From NCBI GenBank assembly GCA_018907035.1, contig JACCIC010000281.1:124001-188000 (forward strand): a stretch of 64,000 bases of DNA, written 5' to 3'. The translations under genes were made by a program, and so were the position numbers. Below the pieces are notes generated by a model, which saw nothing but the letters and a program-made list of their open reading frames with translations, searched no databases and was not told where the DNA came from. Positions 30,730-41,721 of this stretch are shown here, piece by piece. This stretch comes from Sycobia sp. Sy_11 (taxonomy: Eukaryota; Arthropoda; Insecta; Hymenoptera; Epichrysomallidae). The stretch's first letter is position 1, and every line of letters starts with the position of its first letter.

Positions 30730-30941
30730 AAAGGCCTACGATGGCTCGATCGCTTGAGCGAAGGACTAGTAACTCGGTGATCCGAGTTCAAATCCCGGTC
30801 TCGGCTGATTGACACAAGCACCGCTGTAATAATTTACATGTGCTTTGTTTACAAACGCATCGTAGACCTCCGTCGCTGATTAGCACCAATATTTGGAAGC
30901 ATAAATAGAGCGATGTTAAATAACATAAAAAAAAAAAAAAA
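30730..30941 (+). mobile_element. tRNA-derived SINE with poly(A) tail and 15 bp target duplications
   Basis: The 5' part looks like a tRNA: a box A-like string TGGCTCGATCGCTTG at about 30742-30756 and a box B-like string GAGTTCAAATCC at about 30784-30795, followed by an acceptor-like 'ccggtctcggctg'. These internal promoters would recruit RNA polymerase III. A non-tRNA body follows and ends in a run of about 16 A at 30927-30942. Identical 15 bp sequences (AATACTGGCTTATTA) flank it at 30715-30729 and 30942-30956, the signature of LINE-driven insertion. Perfect duplications and an intact tail suggest a young insertion. Confidence 0.93.
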
Positions 30942-30956
30942 AATACTGGCTTATTA
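30942..30956. repeat. Target-site duplication, right of SINE
   Basis: AATACTGGCTTATTA, identical to 30715-30729. The first two A residues could equally belong to the poly(A) tail. Confidence 0.95.
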
Positions 30957-31179
30957 CACCTCGAATGCCTGATTCAATGTCACTTGAATAGCAATTGCAA
31001 ACATTCATCCGGGGGTTTTTTATTAACGTGAGCAGAACATTCGCCGTATGCTTTAATAAATATCTCTCGAAAACTTTTGAAGACATCAGGAAATAGTAGA
31101 GCATCCGTTGCTAAGTATAAGTCGTAATATTTTTCGAAAGTTCTTATTTTGCATCAGTCACATACACAGCATATTTTAA

Positions 31180-31300
31180 TCTTTGAAGATGCACCATAGT
31201 GGTTCGAAACATCGGACATCAAAGACACATTTGAATTTAAGGTCTTGGGAGCAGTCAGGTTGTCCTTTGCTAACATAGAATGTAGTTTATATTTATTATT
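31180..31300 (+). mobile_element. Degenerate PLE-type terminus with hammerhead-like string
   Basis: The string 'gaagatgcaccatagtggttcgaaacatcggacatc' region (31183-31218) resembles a hammerhead: a partial stem II pairing (ACCA/TGGT), CGAAAC and GGAC in order. The CUGAUGA strand is not intact. Downstream, 'gcagtcaggttgtcctttgctaacatag' at 31251-31278 parallels 'gacagtcagactg...tttactaacaaag' of the window's PLE ends. Together they suggest the end of a different, older PLE family. Confidence 0.4.
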
Positions 31301-32003
31301 TTTATTATTTGCAACTTTTAACCTAGCTTAATTTTATTATTAGTAGTAATTAATATTTCAGTTTCTTCGAGGATGATTATAAAGACAGACCGTTATTATA
31401 TTAGTATAACATATTTTATTATAGTATAAAGATTGTAATACCGATAAAATATGCATTAATTTAATTGAGAATAGTCGACGTAAGCACAATTTTTAATTTT
31501 TAATTTAACAGCATACTTGTTTTCTTTAACAGTAATATGTGACTTCGAAAATTTATTATAAAATTCATTTTTTCCGACAGTTCTGATAATTTATCTAATG
31601 TATCAACAACATCGCAGGAATATATAATTTTTCGTTATATGAACTCATGTTCATAAAAAATATTTAGCAAAGTCGAGAAGATAAAGTATGCTTCTATGAC
31701 ATACAGGCTTTATTTTGAAAACAAAATCAGTTTGCTGAGATTGAAAGGTGCTGTATTAGCCACGATATAACTCTAAATACCTATGTCTGTGAAATTAGCT
31801 TAGGGTGAAGAACTGTTCGTTGGAAAGAACGCGACTATCATAGAATTGAATGGAATTCTAGTAACAGTCTCAAAAGAATAATTTTGATTTGTTACACAAA
31901 CGTAAAAATTATACATGAAGACGGGCAAAAAGAAAATCATCATAGAACAATTTTCCAAATATCTTTTTAATACTTTTTAAATCATCTTTATTTTTTTTTT
32001 ATA
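31301..32003. other. AT-rich unassigned sequence
   Basis: Nothing recognisable seen in either strand. Confidence 0.5.
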
Positions 32004-32269
32004 TTAGGAGACGAACTTAGTTTCTGACCTTCACGTTTAGATGCCGATATAACTAGTACGAAAAGACAGATGTGTCGGATCTAGTACTTCTTTAATAGTT
32101 TTAGAATTTACCAATAAAATTCATTTAACAGAAGTATTATTTAACCGAAAGATTGGAAAAGTAGGAGAAATTGTTGGAAAATATTTTGATTAAGCTAACA
32201 TGTAGCCATTTTCCATCATAAATGTCCTTTTTCTCCTAAAAACGGTCGGAAAGTAAGTTCGCCTCCTAA
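32004..32269. mobile_element. Mariner-type MITE, 266 bp
   Basis: The left end begins TTAGGAGACGAACTTAGTTT at 32004. Read on the minus strand from 32269, the right end begins TTAGGAGGCGAACTTACTTT. The inverted repeats match over about 27 bp with 3 or so mismatches. TA flanks both sides (32002-32003 and 32270-32271), as expected for mariner/Tc1 transposases. The interior has no coding sequence. The first seven bases, TTAGGAG, equal those of the mariners at 13038 and 44846, but the rest of the repeat differs, so a related but different mariner is the likely source of transposase. Confidence 0.9.
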
Positions 32270-32271
32270 TA

Positions 32272-33265
32272 TTTGGAGTAAAAGTAAGTTTCAAGCGTTT
32301 GTCAAAAGATGGTATCACCAGTGAATCCTAGGGAGAAATGTCAGACCTCATGTATTATATTTATAGGTTTTGCATATTTACATTTTTCAACATTCGGCAA
32401 AATTCCTTCGAAATAAATTACCGACCTTATCATGTATTATCCCACGCGGGCATTCAAGGCGGAATATAATGTTTCTTAGATCACCCGTCTGATGGTGACA
32501 TCTGTTGCTTTTCATAATGTTCTAAATCGATCAATTGCGTTAATCAACCTTGCATTACTAAATGTATAGTATTTGCATTATTTGATCGTAGAAGACAGCA
32601 TCAACTGAAATCGATATATTAAATCGCGTTACGATTTTTCAACAACTATTCTAATTTATGACAATCTGTTGGATACGACTAATCGCTCTGTATTACGACA
32701 AATTGAGTTCAAATCCTTTAATATAAGTTGATGAATTTGGACAACAATGCCGTTACCATGTGACAAATTTGATATTACGAAAACCACTAAAATTTAGTGT
32801 GTTCAGGCGCCATGTAACAGTACGTGCTTGGGTGCTTGTTAATTGATGGCTTTGGTTCAACATTCCTAGGCCCCTATACGCTCAGTGCGTCACTCATATA
32901 ATATATCATTTTTTACCTTTACATATCTACACTGTACGTTAGCCTCGGCTCAATACGCCTTGACTCCTAGTCACTCAACATGCCACCATGTTTCCTCACA
33001 ATGCACGATAGTTTTAAAGTTACATTTAAACAAACATGTATTTTAATTTTTCGTTCAGCTTACCTGCCAGAAATCGAAAAATGATTGTATATTTCCTTAA
33101 ATATTTGGTAGGGATTGTTTTAAAATGATGAAATAAAATAACTATCTTATTTAAAAAATCAGATAACAAAATATAATTTATTATATTCAAATTACAAAAA
33201 ATTTATAATATAAAAATGATATAAACAATATAATAAGTAAACTAAAACAAGGGAAAGAAAACACC
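32272..33265. other. Unassigned sequence
   Basis: About 1 kb with slightly higher GC than its surroundings, especially 32800-33000. No frame or recognised element. Confidence 0.45.
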
Positions 33266-33266
33266 G

Positions 33267-33490
33267 CTACTTTTTTCCTTCTGCTTGCAGGTATCTTGTG
33301 TGGCACGAATCAAACGAGATGCAGAAATTGTTAGCAATTCCTCTTAGGATCATTCGATGATTTTCGCATGCTATTTTCTGAACTTGTTCGACGTTTCCGT
33401 CAGTTGCTGACATATTGTTTTGTCCGGACCGGGGTTCTTCATTGTTTTCTTCTCGGGGCTTTTGCAAGAGCTTGTACCACTTGTAAAAAA
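33267..33490 (-). pseudogene. Mariner-type transposase N-terminal fragment
   Basis: A minus-strand stretch reads P-R-S-G-Q-N-N-M-S-A-T-D-G-N-V-E-Q-V, then E-N-H-R-M-I-L-R-G-I-A-N-N-F-C-I-S-F-D-S-C-H. This resembles the second helix-turn-helix of irritans-type mariner transposases (R-x-G-R-P-S-T-S, then V-x-x-V, then R-x-x-x-I-R-E-I-A, then G-I-S-x-G-S). Only about 70 codons remain; the catalytic part and terminal repeats are not visible. The residue match is imperfect but the pattern is specific. Confidence 0.6.
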
Positions 33491-34651
33491 TTTTAAACTT
33501 AGAGTAGACTCACTGTATGCAACTATCAATATGAAAAGTGTTTTAGAAAACCTTATTCCTTTTTGTATACAAAATTTAATGCAAATTATTTAATCTATTT
33601 TTTTCTATAACAGAAAATCGTCGAACAGACAAAAACACTTCTAACCTTCATGCCTCTCGCAGGCAAACTAAAAATGCTAGAAAATATAAACATATTTTCT
33701 AGAAGTGTTTGGAGAAAGTTTACCAAAATAAAATAAATAAAGATCGAACGTACATAATCCGCGAAATTTGATAATTCAAATTACCCTTTACCTGTTGATC
33801 ACGCCCCGTACACATATAAGAATAATGCATAAGGATTTTTTGAAAATGACATTTTAAGAGCAGTGTATTAAACAAAACTAACTTAAAATAATAGAATATC
33901 CTGATTTTAAATATACGTGTATTAGGCTCTTTAAAATATTAAAATTATATGTAGAAACAATACGTAAACGTTTTTCAAATTATGAAGGTTTCGAAAGTAA
34001 AAAAAAAACTTTTGAAAACACAAAAAAGAATGAATAGAAACAAAAGTATACACGTCGTCCAATTGCGCGAGAGAATTCTCTGTAGAACTGCAAAATGGAA
34101 AATGTTGAATTAATAGATTCCAATTATTATTCATATCGAAATTTGTTATTGATCTTTATTTGGTTGATCATTTGGATATAATTTGTATAATAGTTTCATA
34201 ATATTCAAGATTAAAAAATATATATAACTGATATAATATAACTGATCATAAATAATGTATAATTATTTAAAATATTTTTCTTGTATTGACCACATACATG
34301 TGAGTACTTTTATATTTAACTTTCCTTTGTAGAAAATGCGTGAAATGTACACATTTTGAAATATATTAAGTGACGACTTCGCATATATGTATGTTTGCAA
34401 ATAAGCACATAATCTTTTATTTTATATAAAATGTTTTAAAATATTTTTTTTCAATTCTTAATATTGCCTCGATTCTTAAAATACTTTATGCGATAGGGAT
34501 AATGCGGGGAAACGGTATATATTTAAAACACATCGTTGATCTCGTTTTTGAGCTGTCATACAGCATGGGCATTTTATTCGTTCATAAACGTCGGGCACCA
34601 TTTCATAACCTCGTTTTCATACAAAGCTAACTTACGTTTCCATTAATTATA
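33491..34651. other. AT-rich unassigned sequence
   Basis: No frame, RNA or repeat recognised. A 67-codon minus frame at 33931-34134 is Phe/Leu-rich and not convincing. Confidence 0.5.
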
Positions 34652-36728
34652 CGTTTTCTAAATTATAACTACAAAATATACAAAATTTGTAAATAAATAA
34701 CATTTACATTCTACAATGTATTACAATAGGATAAAATTTGATGTTTTGAGTTTTTTACAATATGTATTATCAATAAAAAAATGTATAAGTATTTTAAATA
34801 ATTATAAGTTATGATAAGAACTTAAACATATTTTTAAAAAATACGAATATGACGTAGATTTTAATGTTATCGTAATTGATCAATCCTTGTCTCTGATACT
34901 ACAAATCAAATTTAGTTCATAAATCACATACATTATTCCTAGTTTTCTTCACATTGAAACAGCATACTTTTCATTCTGGTTTATTTAATCTACTCTGTAT
35001 TGTTACTTATTGATATTTTAAACAATTTGTGTAATTCCGATTTAACAAAAACATTGGTCTGAGGCATAGAGTCATTTTCTGTATAAAATAATAACGAAAT
35101 TATTTTGTTTATTTATTTATAATATTACCGTCATTGTGGACATAACCTCGCCTATGAAAAAATGATCTATTGGAATAATAATTTATTAAGTTAAAAATTA
35201 TCTAAGGAAATGATGAAAAATAAATTATTTGAATTATTGATGTATATCATAGAGTAATTGCAATAATTTATTTTATTCTGAAATTTATAATATAAAATTT
35301 TATAGAATATAAAATAAATCGTTTATAATCTTAAATATATATTATTTAATATAATATATGTAATTGGATATAGAGGTGTTTCGAAATAATTATCAGATTT
35401 ACATAAAAAACTGATAAAAATTCTAGATAGATAGATTACTTATATATTTTGAATAGCTTGATTACTAATATTATTGAAATTGATAACAAAAAAAGGTTTT
35501 GAAATAAATTGAATGAAAAAGTAAAGATTAGATCAGAATATAAATCAGTTTCAAAAAACATAAGAAAAAACTACAGAAAAAAATCAGTTAAAAAATTTTT
35601 TTTTCAATAAACCGGATTTTAAAAAATAGGTTGAAATAGGATTAGTTTAAAAAACGATCAAAACTTTTTTGAACTTTTTTGCACTAAATTTTTCTGGATT
35701 TTTTTCTTATAATTTTTTTAAACTGGTTTGATTTTTATCAAATTTTTTTCTGTAATTTCCTTTTGAATCGATTTTTTTTTGTATTCGGTTTTATTTTTAT
35801 CTTTTAAAGAAAATTCCAGGAAAAATAAGTATTATATTTTGATTTTATTTATAATTCTTTAATCAATTGTTCGAAAACCTTTTTTTGTTATCAATTTCCC
35901 TAATATTAGCAAACCAAAATATATAAGTGATCTATCTATCTAGCATTTTTATCAGTTTTTTATGTAAATCTAATAATTATTTCGAAACACCTCTATATTC
36001 AATTACATATATTATATTAAATAATATATATTTAAGATTATAGACGATTATTTTATTATTATTATTATTATTTATTATTATGATTATTATTATTTTATTT
36101 TATATTCTTTAAAATTTTATACTATAAATTTCAGAATAAAATAAATTATTGCAATTACTCTATGATATACATCAATAATTCAAATAATTTATTTTTCATT
36201 ATTTCCTTAGATAATTTTTAATTTAATAAATTATTATTCCAATAGTATGACGGTAATATTATAAATAAATAAACAAAATAATTTCGTTATTATTTTATAC
36301 AGAAAATGACTCTATGCCTCAGATCAATCATTTTGTTAAATCGGAATTACACGAATTGTTTAAAATATCAATAAGTAACAATACAGAGTAGATTAAATAA
36401 ACCAGAATGAAAAGTATGCTGTTTCAATGTGAAGAAAACTAGGAATAATGTATGTGATTTTGAACTAAATTTGATATGTAGTATCAGAGACAAGGATTGA
36501 TCAATTACGTTAACATTAAAATCTACGTCATATTCATATTTTTTAAAAATATGTTTAAGTTCTTATCATAGCTTATAATTATTTAAAATACTTATACATT
36601 TTTTTATTGATAATACATATTGTAAAAAATACAAAACTTCAAATTCTATCCTATTGTAATATGTTGTAGAATGTAAATTTTATTTATTTACAAATTTTGT
36701 ATATCTTGTTGTTATAATTTAGAAAACG
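34652..36728. repeat. 2.08 kb imperfect inverted repeat (foldback)
   Basis: The left arm, 34652 to about 35499, is the reverse complement of the right arm, about 35872 to 36728. Matched landmarks include 'gaggcatagagtcattttc' at 35061 against its complement ending at 36320, 'gaggtgtttcga' at 35373 against 35993, and 'gaaattgataac' at 35476 against 35898. The sum of paired positions stays near 71370-71380. Arms are about 850 bp with scattered substitutions and a few indels, including an ATT-repeat expansion at 36051-36100. A ~370 bp low-complexity centre separates them. No coding frame. It could be a foldback transposon or a hairpin RNA locus. Confidence 0.93.
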
Positions 36729-37112
36729 GATAACTTCTATAGATTTATTTTATTTTATTTTACAATTTAATTGCAAGAATTTAATTTTCTATTTTTGATT
36801 TATATTATTATTTATATTTCTAATATTGGAGACAGTTAATGAATTTTTTCTTTTTGTTCTTACGCTTTATTTATTACAATATTGTATAAACATTAAATAT
36901 TAAAAATAAATATTTTAAACTAATTTTGGAATATCCATTTTAGCATAAAATCATATGATTGAATTTGAAATTTCTACAACGGAAGAAGGGAAAGTATTGA
37001 TATTTTGCAGAAGAAAAAATTCGTCTAAATTATTATTCTGGCATTAGAGGTTGGTTCTAAGTTGTTTTTTGATTCAATTGAAAACAGCAACGTTGCATTG
37101 GACAGAATCGTA

Positions 37113-37115
<3 letters not shown>

Positions 37116-37169
<54 letters not shown>
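37116..37169. repeat. (TA)n microsatellite
   Basis: About 54 bp of uninterrupted TA alternation. Confidence 0.95.
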
Positions 37170-37170
<1 letters not shown>

Positions 37171-37660
37171 CTTACATCACAGCTTGTGACGTAGGCAAAT
37201 GCGCACACTAATTTATGTTGACGTAGCTGTGACGTCGCGTTGGCCCGTTCGTCTAGTAGTTGGCGCTATCACACGTTTTCGGTGCTCGAAAATCGTCGAG
37301 CCTTTCGTATATGGCATCGGCAATCTCTCTTTAATATCCCTGCTTAAACGTTATGCACTTAAAGTCAATCTTCTATTATCTTTTTTTCGTCTTCTTCAGT
37401 CTTCGTCTGGCGTGTCTGGGTATCTTTGTAGTCACCTTTGTGTGTCTCATGTCGCCGTTGGCTCTTTATTGTGGCCAGTATCTGCGAAATGTAATTTCTT
37501 TCACCGGCTCCTCCGGGGCGGTGTTGATCGGATTCCAAACAAGTACTGCTAACTTTTATGCGCCATTGTCCTCTGAACTTGCCGTGATGTGCCTCCCGAT
37601 CCACACTCGTTTCGTCACAAGTAGTGACGAGATAAGGGATATAGTTTAGGTGGTTTTATT
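37170..37660 (+). other. GC-richer patch with a hydrophobic open frame, unassigned
   Basis: GC content rises just after the TA tract. A 98-codon plus frame (37353-37649) encodes a hydrophobic N-terminal half and a polar C-terminal half; an overlapping frame at 37199-37552 and a minus frame also stay open. None shows a known domain, and overlapping frames in several phases suggest composition rather than coding. It could be a decayed LTR or a host exon. Confidence 0.3.
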
Positions 37661-38260
37661 AGTGTGCTTCCTGACTGCCTACCATGAGCAAAAAGAGGGG
37701 TTGGTAATGTTTGGGATGATAGGTGCCCTTTTATATTATAATCCAATAACGTGATTTGTGTTAGCTATTTTGTTTCTTTGGGCCATCTATATTTAGATTG
37801 ATGCAGGATGAGGCCATGTCTTTCCGAGCTGGCACGGTAATTATGGCTGAAACGGTAGGGGCTATTTTTATATGTTATTCGTATATAGCTCTTGTCCAGC
37901 ACCATTCATTTCAAAGCAAGGCCAATTTTACATTTTAATCATAAACAATTTGTACTCCGTATGTATTATTTATGTATGCCCTTTTTAGAGCCCTTTATAC
38001 TGCATATCTGTATGTGAAGTCATTTTCTAATGCATTTTTGTATAAAGCCATTTATATTTTACAATTTATTCCAAAAATGAATTTAACATAAAAAAAGAAT
38101 CGTAATAATAAAATAATAAACTAATAATAAAAAACATAAACTAATAATAAATATATTCAACTAATAATAACAAGTATAAACTATAAAAAAAATAGTAATA
38201 AAAATAAAATAAATTTATTCAACGATGAATTTTAAACTATGTCGGTATTTTTCTTTCCCT
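37661..38260. other. AT-rich unassigned sequence
   Basis: Includes imperfect repeats of 'aaactaataata' at 38115-38190. No gene seen. Confidence 0.45.
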
Positions 38261-39480
38261 GTCGCTCTATTTCGGTGGTTGTCTCGAATAGAGAAGATTT
38301 TGTTAATATTTTTAAATTAATATTTATCTTAAAGCCTGCTGGCTTGTACAAATAAAATTATCTAGATCGCGCGTGCTGTGTCTGCTAGGAGATTTATTAC
38401 CCGCTATCGCGCCGATTGTAAGACTCCCTTATTTTCACTCTTTGCTGCGAAATTTATATTCGCACAATTTTTCGCCACTCGTGCGACCGCCCTATAATTG
38501 TTCGACACTTGATAATTAGCGGCGCCCACTTCTAATTATATTGCGCCGCGCCAAGCTGCTGTGCTAGGCCGCACCGCACCGTGCAATTTCAGCGACCCGC
38601 CATTTTGTCGGTATACAGGCTTTGCTGGCGGTGCGCAAAGCCGCGCCGACTCGCGTCGCACCGTATTGTCTGCCCCGTGCGAAAGTCGAAGAATCTGATT
38701 ACCTTTTAATAAATGTAATTAGATGCTCCATTACGTATTATAATAATTAAATTTATTCTATAATATAATATAACTCGATTATAATTATTAATCGAGTATA
38801 TAATATATAAATGAATATTATATAATTACTTATATAATTTAAAGAAGTTAATATTTTTAAATTACAATAAATAAATATTTAAATATTCAAATATTTATTT
38901 CTCTGAAATTTAATTCTTTTCTTTGCACGAGTCAACATACTCGTCGCAAATTAAATAAAGATAATTTTCAACTAACGCGCAAAATTCGTGGTCGCGGAAT
39001 ACAATCATTTTTCGCGCATTTTTTCGCATAAACTAAAACGCGGACAGATGTGTGCATTAAATACCCTTTCGCTTTTTCCTCATCTCCTGCAATAAAGGCG
39101 AGAGAGAGAGAGAGAGAGAGAGAAGATAAAAACAGTTGACAGAGGCGCGCAACCACGTGCACGCAGCCAATAGTCGGTGCAGCAGCCTGCAGAAGCAGCG
39201 GCGCCCGAACAGCGGCGGACGCGCGCGAGCCCGGCCGACCAAGTACATGCCGGGGTCACACACCGTGCTATAGCACCAGGGCAGAGTCGCGCCTATAGAG
39301 CGGCGCCTCTATGCACCACCGAGCGGAAGTCCGTACGCCCAGTTCCGGAGGCCCCGCAACCACGTGGCGCAACTGGAGAAGACGGCCCACCATGCCAACA
39401 CTCACCAGGTTGACCTTTTATAGGCTCGGAGTAGATAGTGCAAGCAGGAGAAGAAGATTTTTATATCCTAACCTCCACCA
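38261..39480 (+). repeat. GC-rich LTR/leader-like region with a tRNA-Lys-type primer site string
   Basis: Two GC-rich islands (38360-38690 and 39130-39410) flank an AT-rich stretch and a GA repeat. At 39198-39212 the plus strand reads GCGGCGCCCGAACAG. Its GGCGCCCGAACAG core matches the primer-binding-site core complementary to a lysine tRNA 3' end, as used by several retroviruses and LTR elements, although the leading T of TGG is replaced by C. No gag or pol follows, and no paired LTR was found. The short frames here are not convincing. Confidence 0.35.
39099..39123. repeat. (GA)n microsatellite
   Basis: About 25 bp of GA alternation. Confidence 0.9.
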
Positions 39481-40430
39481 AAATTCCTATCCTTAACAGA
39501 AAAAAAAGTTCAAGGATAAGAGCGTTCTAGCAAACACCATTTCATTCTTTTAATTCAGCGTTTTAGATGGTACGTGTAGGCCAAAAAGGAAGTTTTTCAA
39601 GAAGGAAGCCTTTCCGAAGATGAATGGGAGGTAATTCAAAGAAATCGAACAAGCCAACCAGTTCTCAGTAAATAAAAAAAAAGCCGTAATGGTTAGTAAC
39701 GCCGCCTAGCACAGCAACAATACACTGCTATTTCCGAAAAGCCAGTAGCGAGCCAGTACTTGCGAAGCAATCTACAGCGCAGCATCGCAACAATAGACGA
39801 CAGCAGTGCCGTAACAGACGCCAAGCACCACGAACATACAGGTGAACTTGACCTCTAAATAGGTCGTGTGTATTCGCGTTAACAATAAAATTTTCCTACC
39901 CGTTTATATTTTTCATATAAACGTTAATAATAAGTTATATTTAAATTATTAATTCAATAATTAAATATCAGACTTGTTTGTAAGTTAAAAATTTTCTTTA
40001 GCATTTAAACACGAACGTCAGGGCTAACATTTTTGACAAATGATAACCTTTTTAAAACAACAGGCAATTTAATCATTGCAGAGAGCTTCATAGATTTTAC
40101 GGGTGAATCAAAATTCCTAAAGCAACTGATTGTGGCACTTAAAAGTTTCAGATTCATGTAATTAGTTAAAATTAAATAATCGCAAATATATGAACAATTT
40201 TGTTACTTTTAAAAGAAATAATTTAATTCTGAGAAAGAAACTCGGGTCATTAACATTAATTCTTAGCCACGATACCACCACCAAACACTTATATGAAAAA
40301 AATTATTTATACGTGAACAGCGTGCATATTTGACAAACCATGTCAATTGATACAAGCACCAAAATATTCTAGTCATTTAATTTAAAATGTAAAAATATCC
40401 AATATATGTATGTATATATAATACTTCTCT
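39481..40430. other. Unassigned sequence
   Basis: Mixed to AT-rich DNA without a recognisable frame or repeat. Confidence 0.45.
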
Positions 40431-40679
40431 AGGGGCTGCATGACCGCGACGGGGTGAGAAGGCTTAAGCCGGGGGAGCAAGAAGGAGCGCTTGGTCGATG
40501 TACTAGATCTTCTTTTTTTGTTTGGATCTGTACAACACTGAGTGTTCTGAATCCTTCTCTAGCTCACGAGTACTTGGATCGGGAATTCGGATCCCTATAA
40601 ACGGACTCTCCGAACTACCCGATGGGAGGATCCCTCTAAACGGAATATCCTGAGAATGGTTGGGCGATACTGAAAGTGT

Positions 40680-41054
40680 ATGGATGTGAGAGTCAGGGAG
40701 GAGGGTAAAGCTCCCCGGGTAACGAAGAAGCAGCGGGAAACCAGGCCGAATCCCGTCGTATTGCAGGCCTTACCAGGTAATACGGCTCATGCCGGGTGGA
40801 CTTTATATATCCGCAATATTCGTGGGAACAGAATTAACAAATCTAGAAACACTGAGATGGAAGTAGAGATGGAAGAAAGTCGGGCTTTGATACCGACAGA
40901 AACCATCTCGGAGGCACCGAGACCTGTTCAGGCCACTGAACAGTGGGAGACAAGTGCACACGAAGGCGCGGGCATGAACCGAAACCTGAGTGGAGCGCAG
41001 AGAAGGAAACTTCCAAAACAAAAAGCCTTGGTGGAGGGTCTATTTGTTCCTTGA
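40680..41054 (+). pseudogene. Non-LTR ORF1, N-terminal fragment
   Basis: A 124-codon frame rich in Glu, Arg, Thr and Pro near the 5' end of the element. After a short unconserved start it reads T-P-T-E-type acidic and basic stretches (M-E-V-E-M-E-E-S-R-A; S-G-A-Q-R-R-K-L-P-K-Q-K-A). Similar R-R-K-x-x-K-Q basic segments occur ahead of the ORF1 core in insect I-type elements. ORF1 proteins bind element RNA. The frame breaks at 41054 and sequence in another phase continues. Assignment rests on position and composition. Confidence 0.55.
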
Positions 41055-41229
41055 TCGAGGGCGGGAAGAAGGCGGAGGCAGGCGGAGAAGAGACGGCTAC
41101 TAACCGAACTGACTGCGTCGGCCTCAGCTACTCCAGCCACTGATTCGGGAAAAAGGGGATCCTCAACCAGCCTTGGGTCTACAGAGCAGGGGCTTAAGAA
41201 ACCGTTCAAAAGACGCAAGGAGGGTACGT

Positions 41230-41721
41230 ACGCAGCGGCAGCATGTCATTTACTTAGGGTTACGTTGACGATTTCGCACCCAGATTTACAGAATCCTTTC
41301 CCAGAAGGGAAACAGTGGTCTTTGTCTGCGAGGACAAGGACTCTGAGACCTGGCTGAGAGGGAAGACTGAGAATCTGAAGTTGGGGGACTTGAACCTCAA
41401 AGTCAGAGTAGTATTCTGGAGGAACTGAAGATTACAAAAGTAATCACAAAGATTCCGGTGGAGATACAATCTGTCCCGGACTTGCTAAAGTTGGTGCGAA
41501 AGCAGAATAAAGGAGTGGATCCATCTAGACGGGCGATCATGAACATGTCTGCCGATCGCAGTCTTGTTCTTGGTCTAGATGAATCATCGGTAAATGACCT
41601 CCGAAGTAGAAACCTTAGACTCTCGGTGGGTGTAGAGACGGTTACCTTTAAATTACTGTCTCGGCAAAGTATCACCTGGGCGAAGGAAAAAACTTCTACG
41701 GAAAACGTAGCTAAAAAATAG
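41230..41721 (+). pseudogene. Non-LTR ORF1, C-terminal fragment
   Basis: The frame at 41458-41721 reads M-S-A-D-R-S-L-V-L-G-L-D-E-S-S-V-N-D-L-R-S-R, followed by a L-x-V-G-V-E-T-V-T-F-K-L-L pattern. This resembles an ORF1 fold found in arthropod I/Loa-type elements (L-V-L-G-I-D-E-x-S-V, then G-x-x-x-x-x-F). Upstream DNA at 41230-41457 contains further decayed ORF1 in other frames. It ends K-K-stop at 41721, directly before RT sequence in a different phase; the endonuclease that should lie between is absent. Confidence 0.6.

Noticed and set aside
30730..30805. A free-standing tRNA gene
   Set aside because: The tRNA-like head continues into a non-tRNA body with a poly(A) tail and 15 bp target duplications, so it is a SINE. 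The cloverleaf is not complete by eye.
34652..36728. Assembly artefact (false palindrome)
   Set aside because: The arms differ by many substitutions and indels, including an ATT expansion on one side; a join artefact would give identical arms.
37353..37649. 98-codon hydrophobic frame as a membrane protein gene
   Set aside because: Overlapping frames in other phases remain open, there is no recognisable domain, and no splice or promoter context could be supported.
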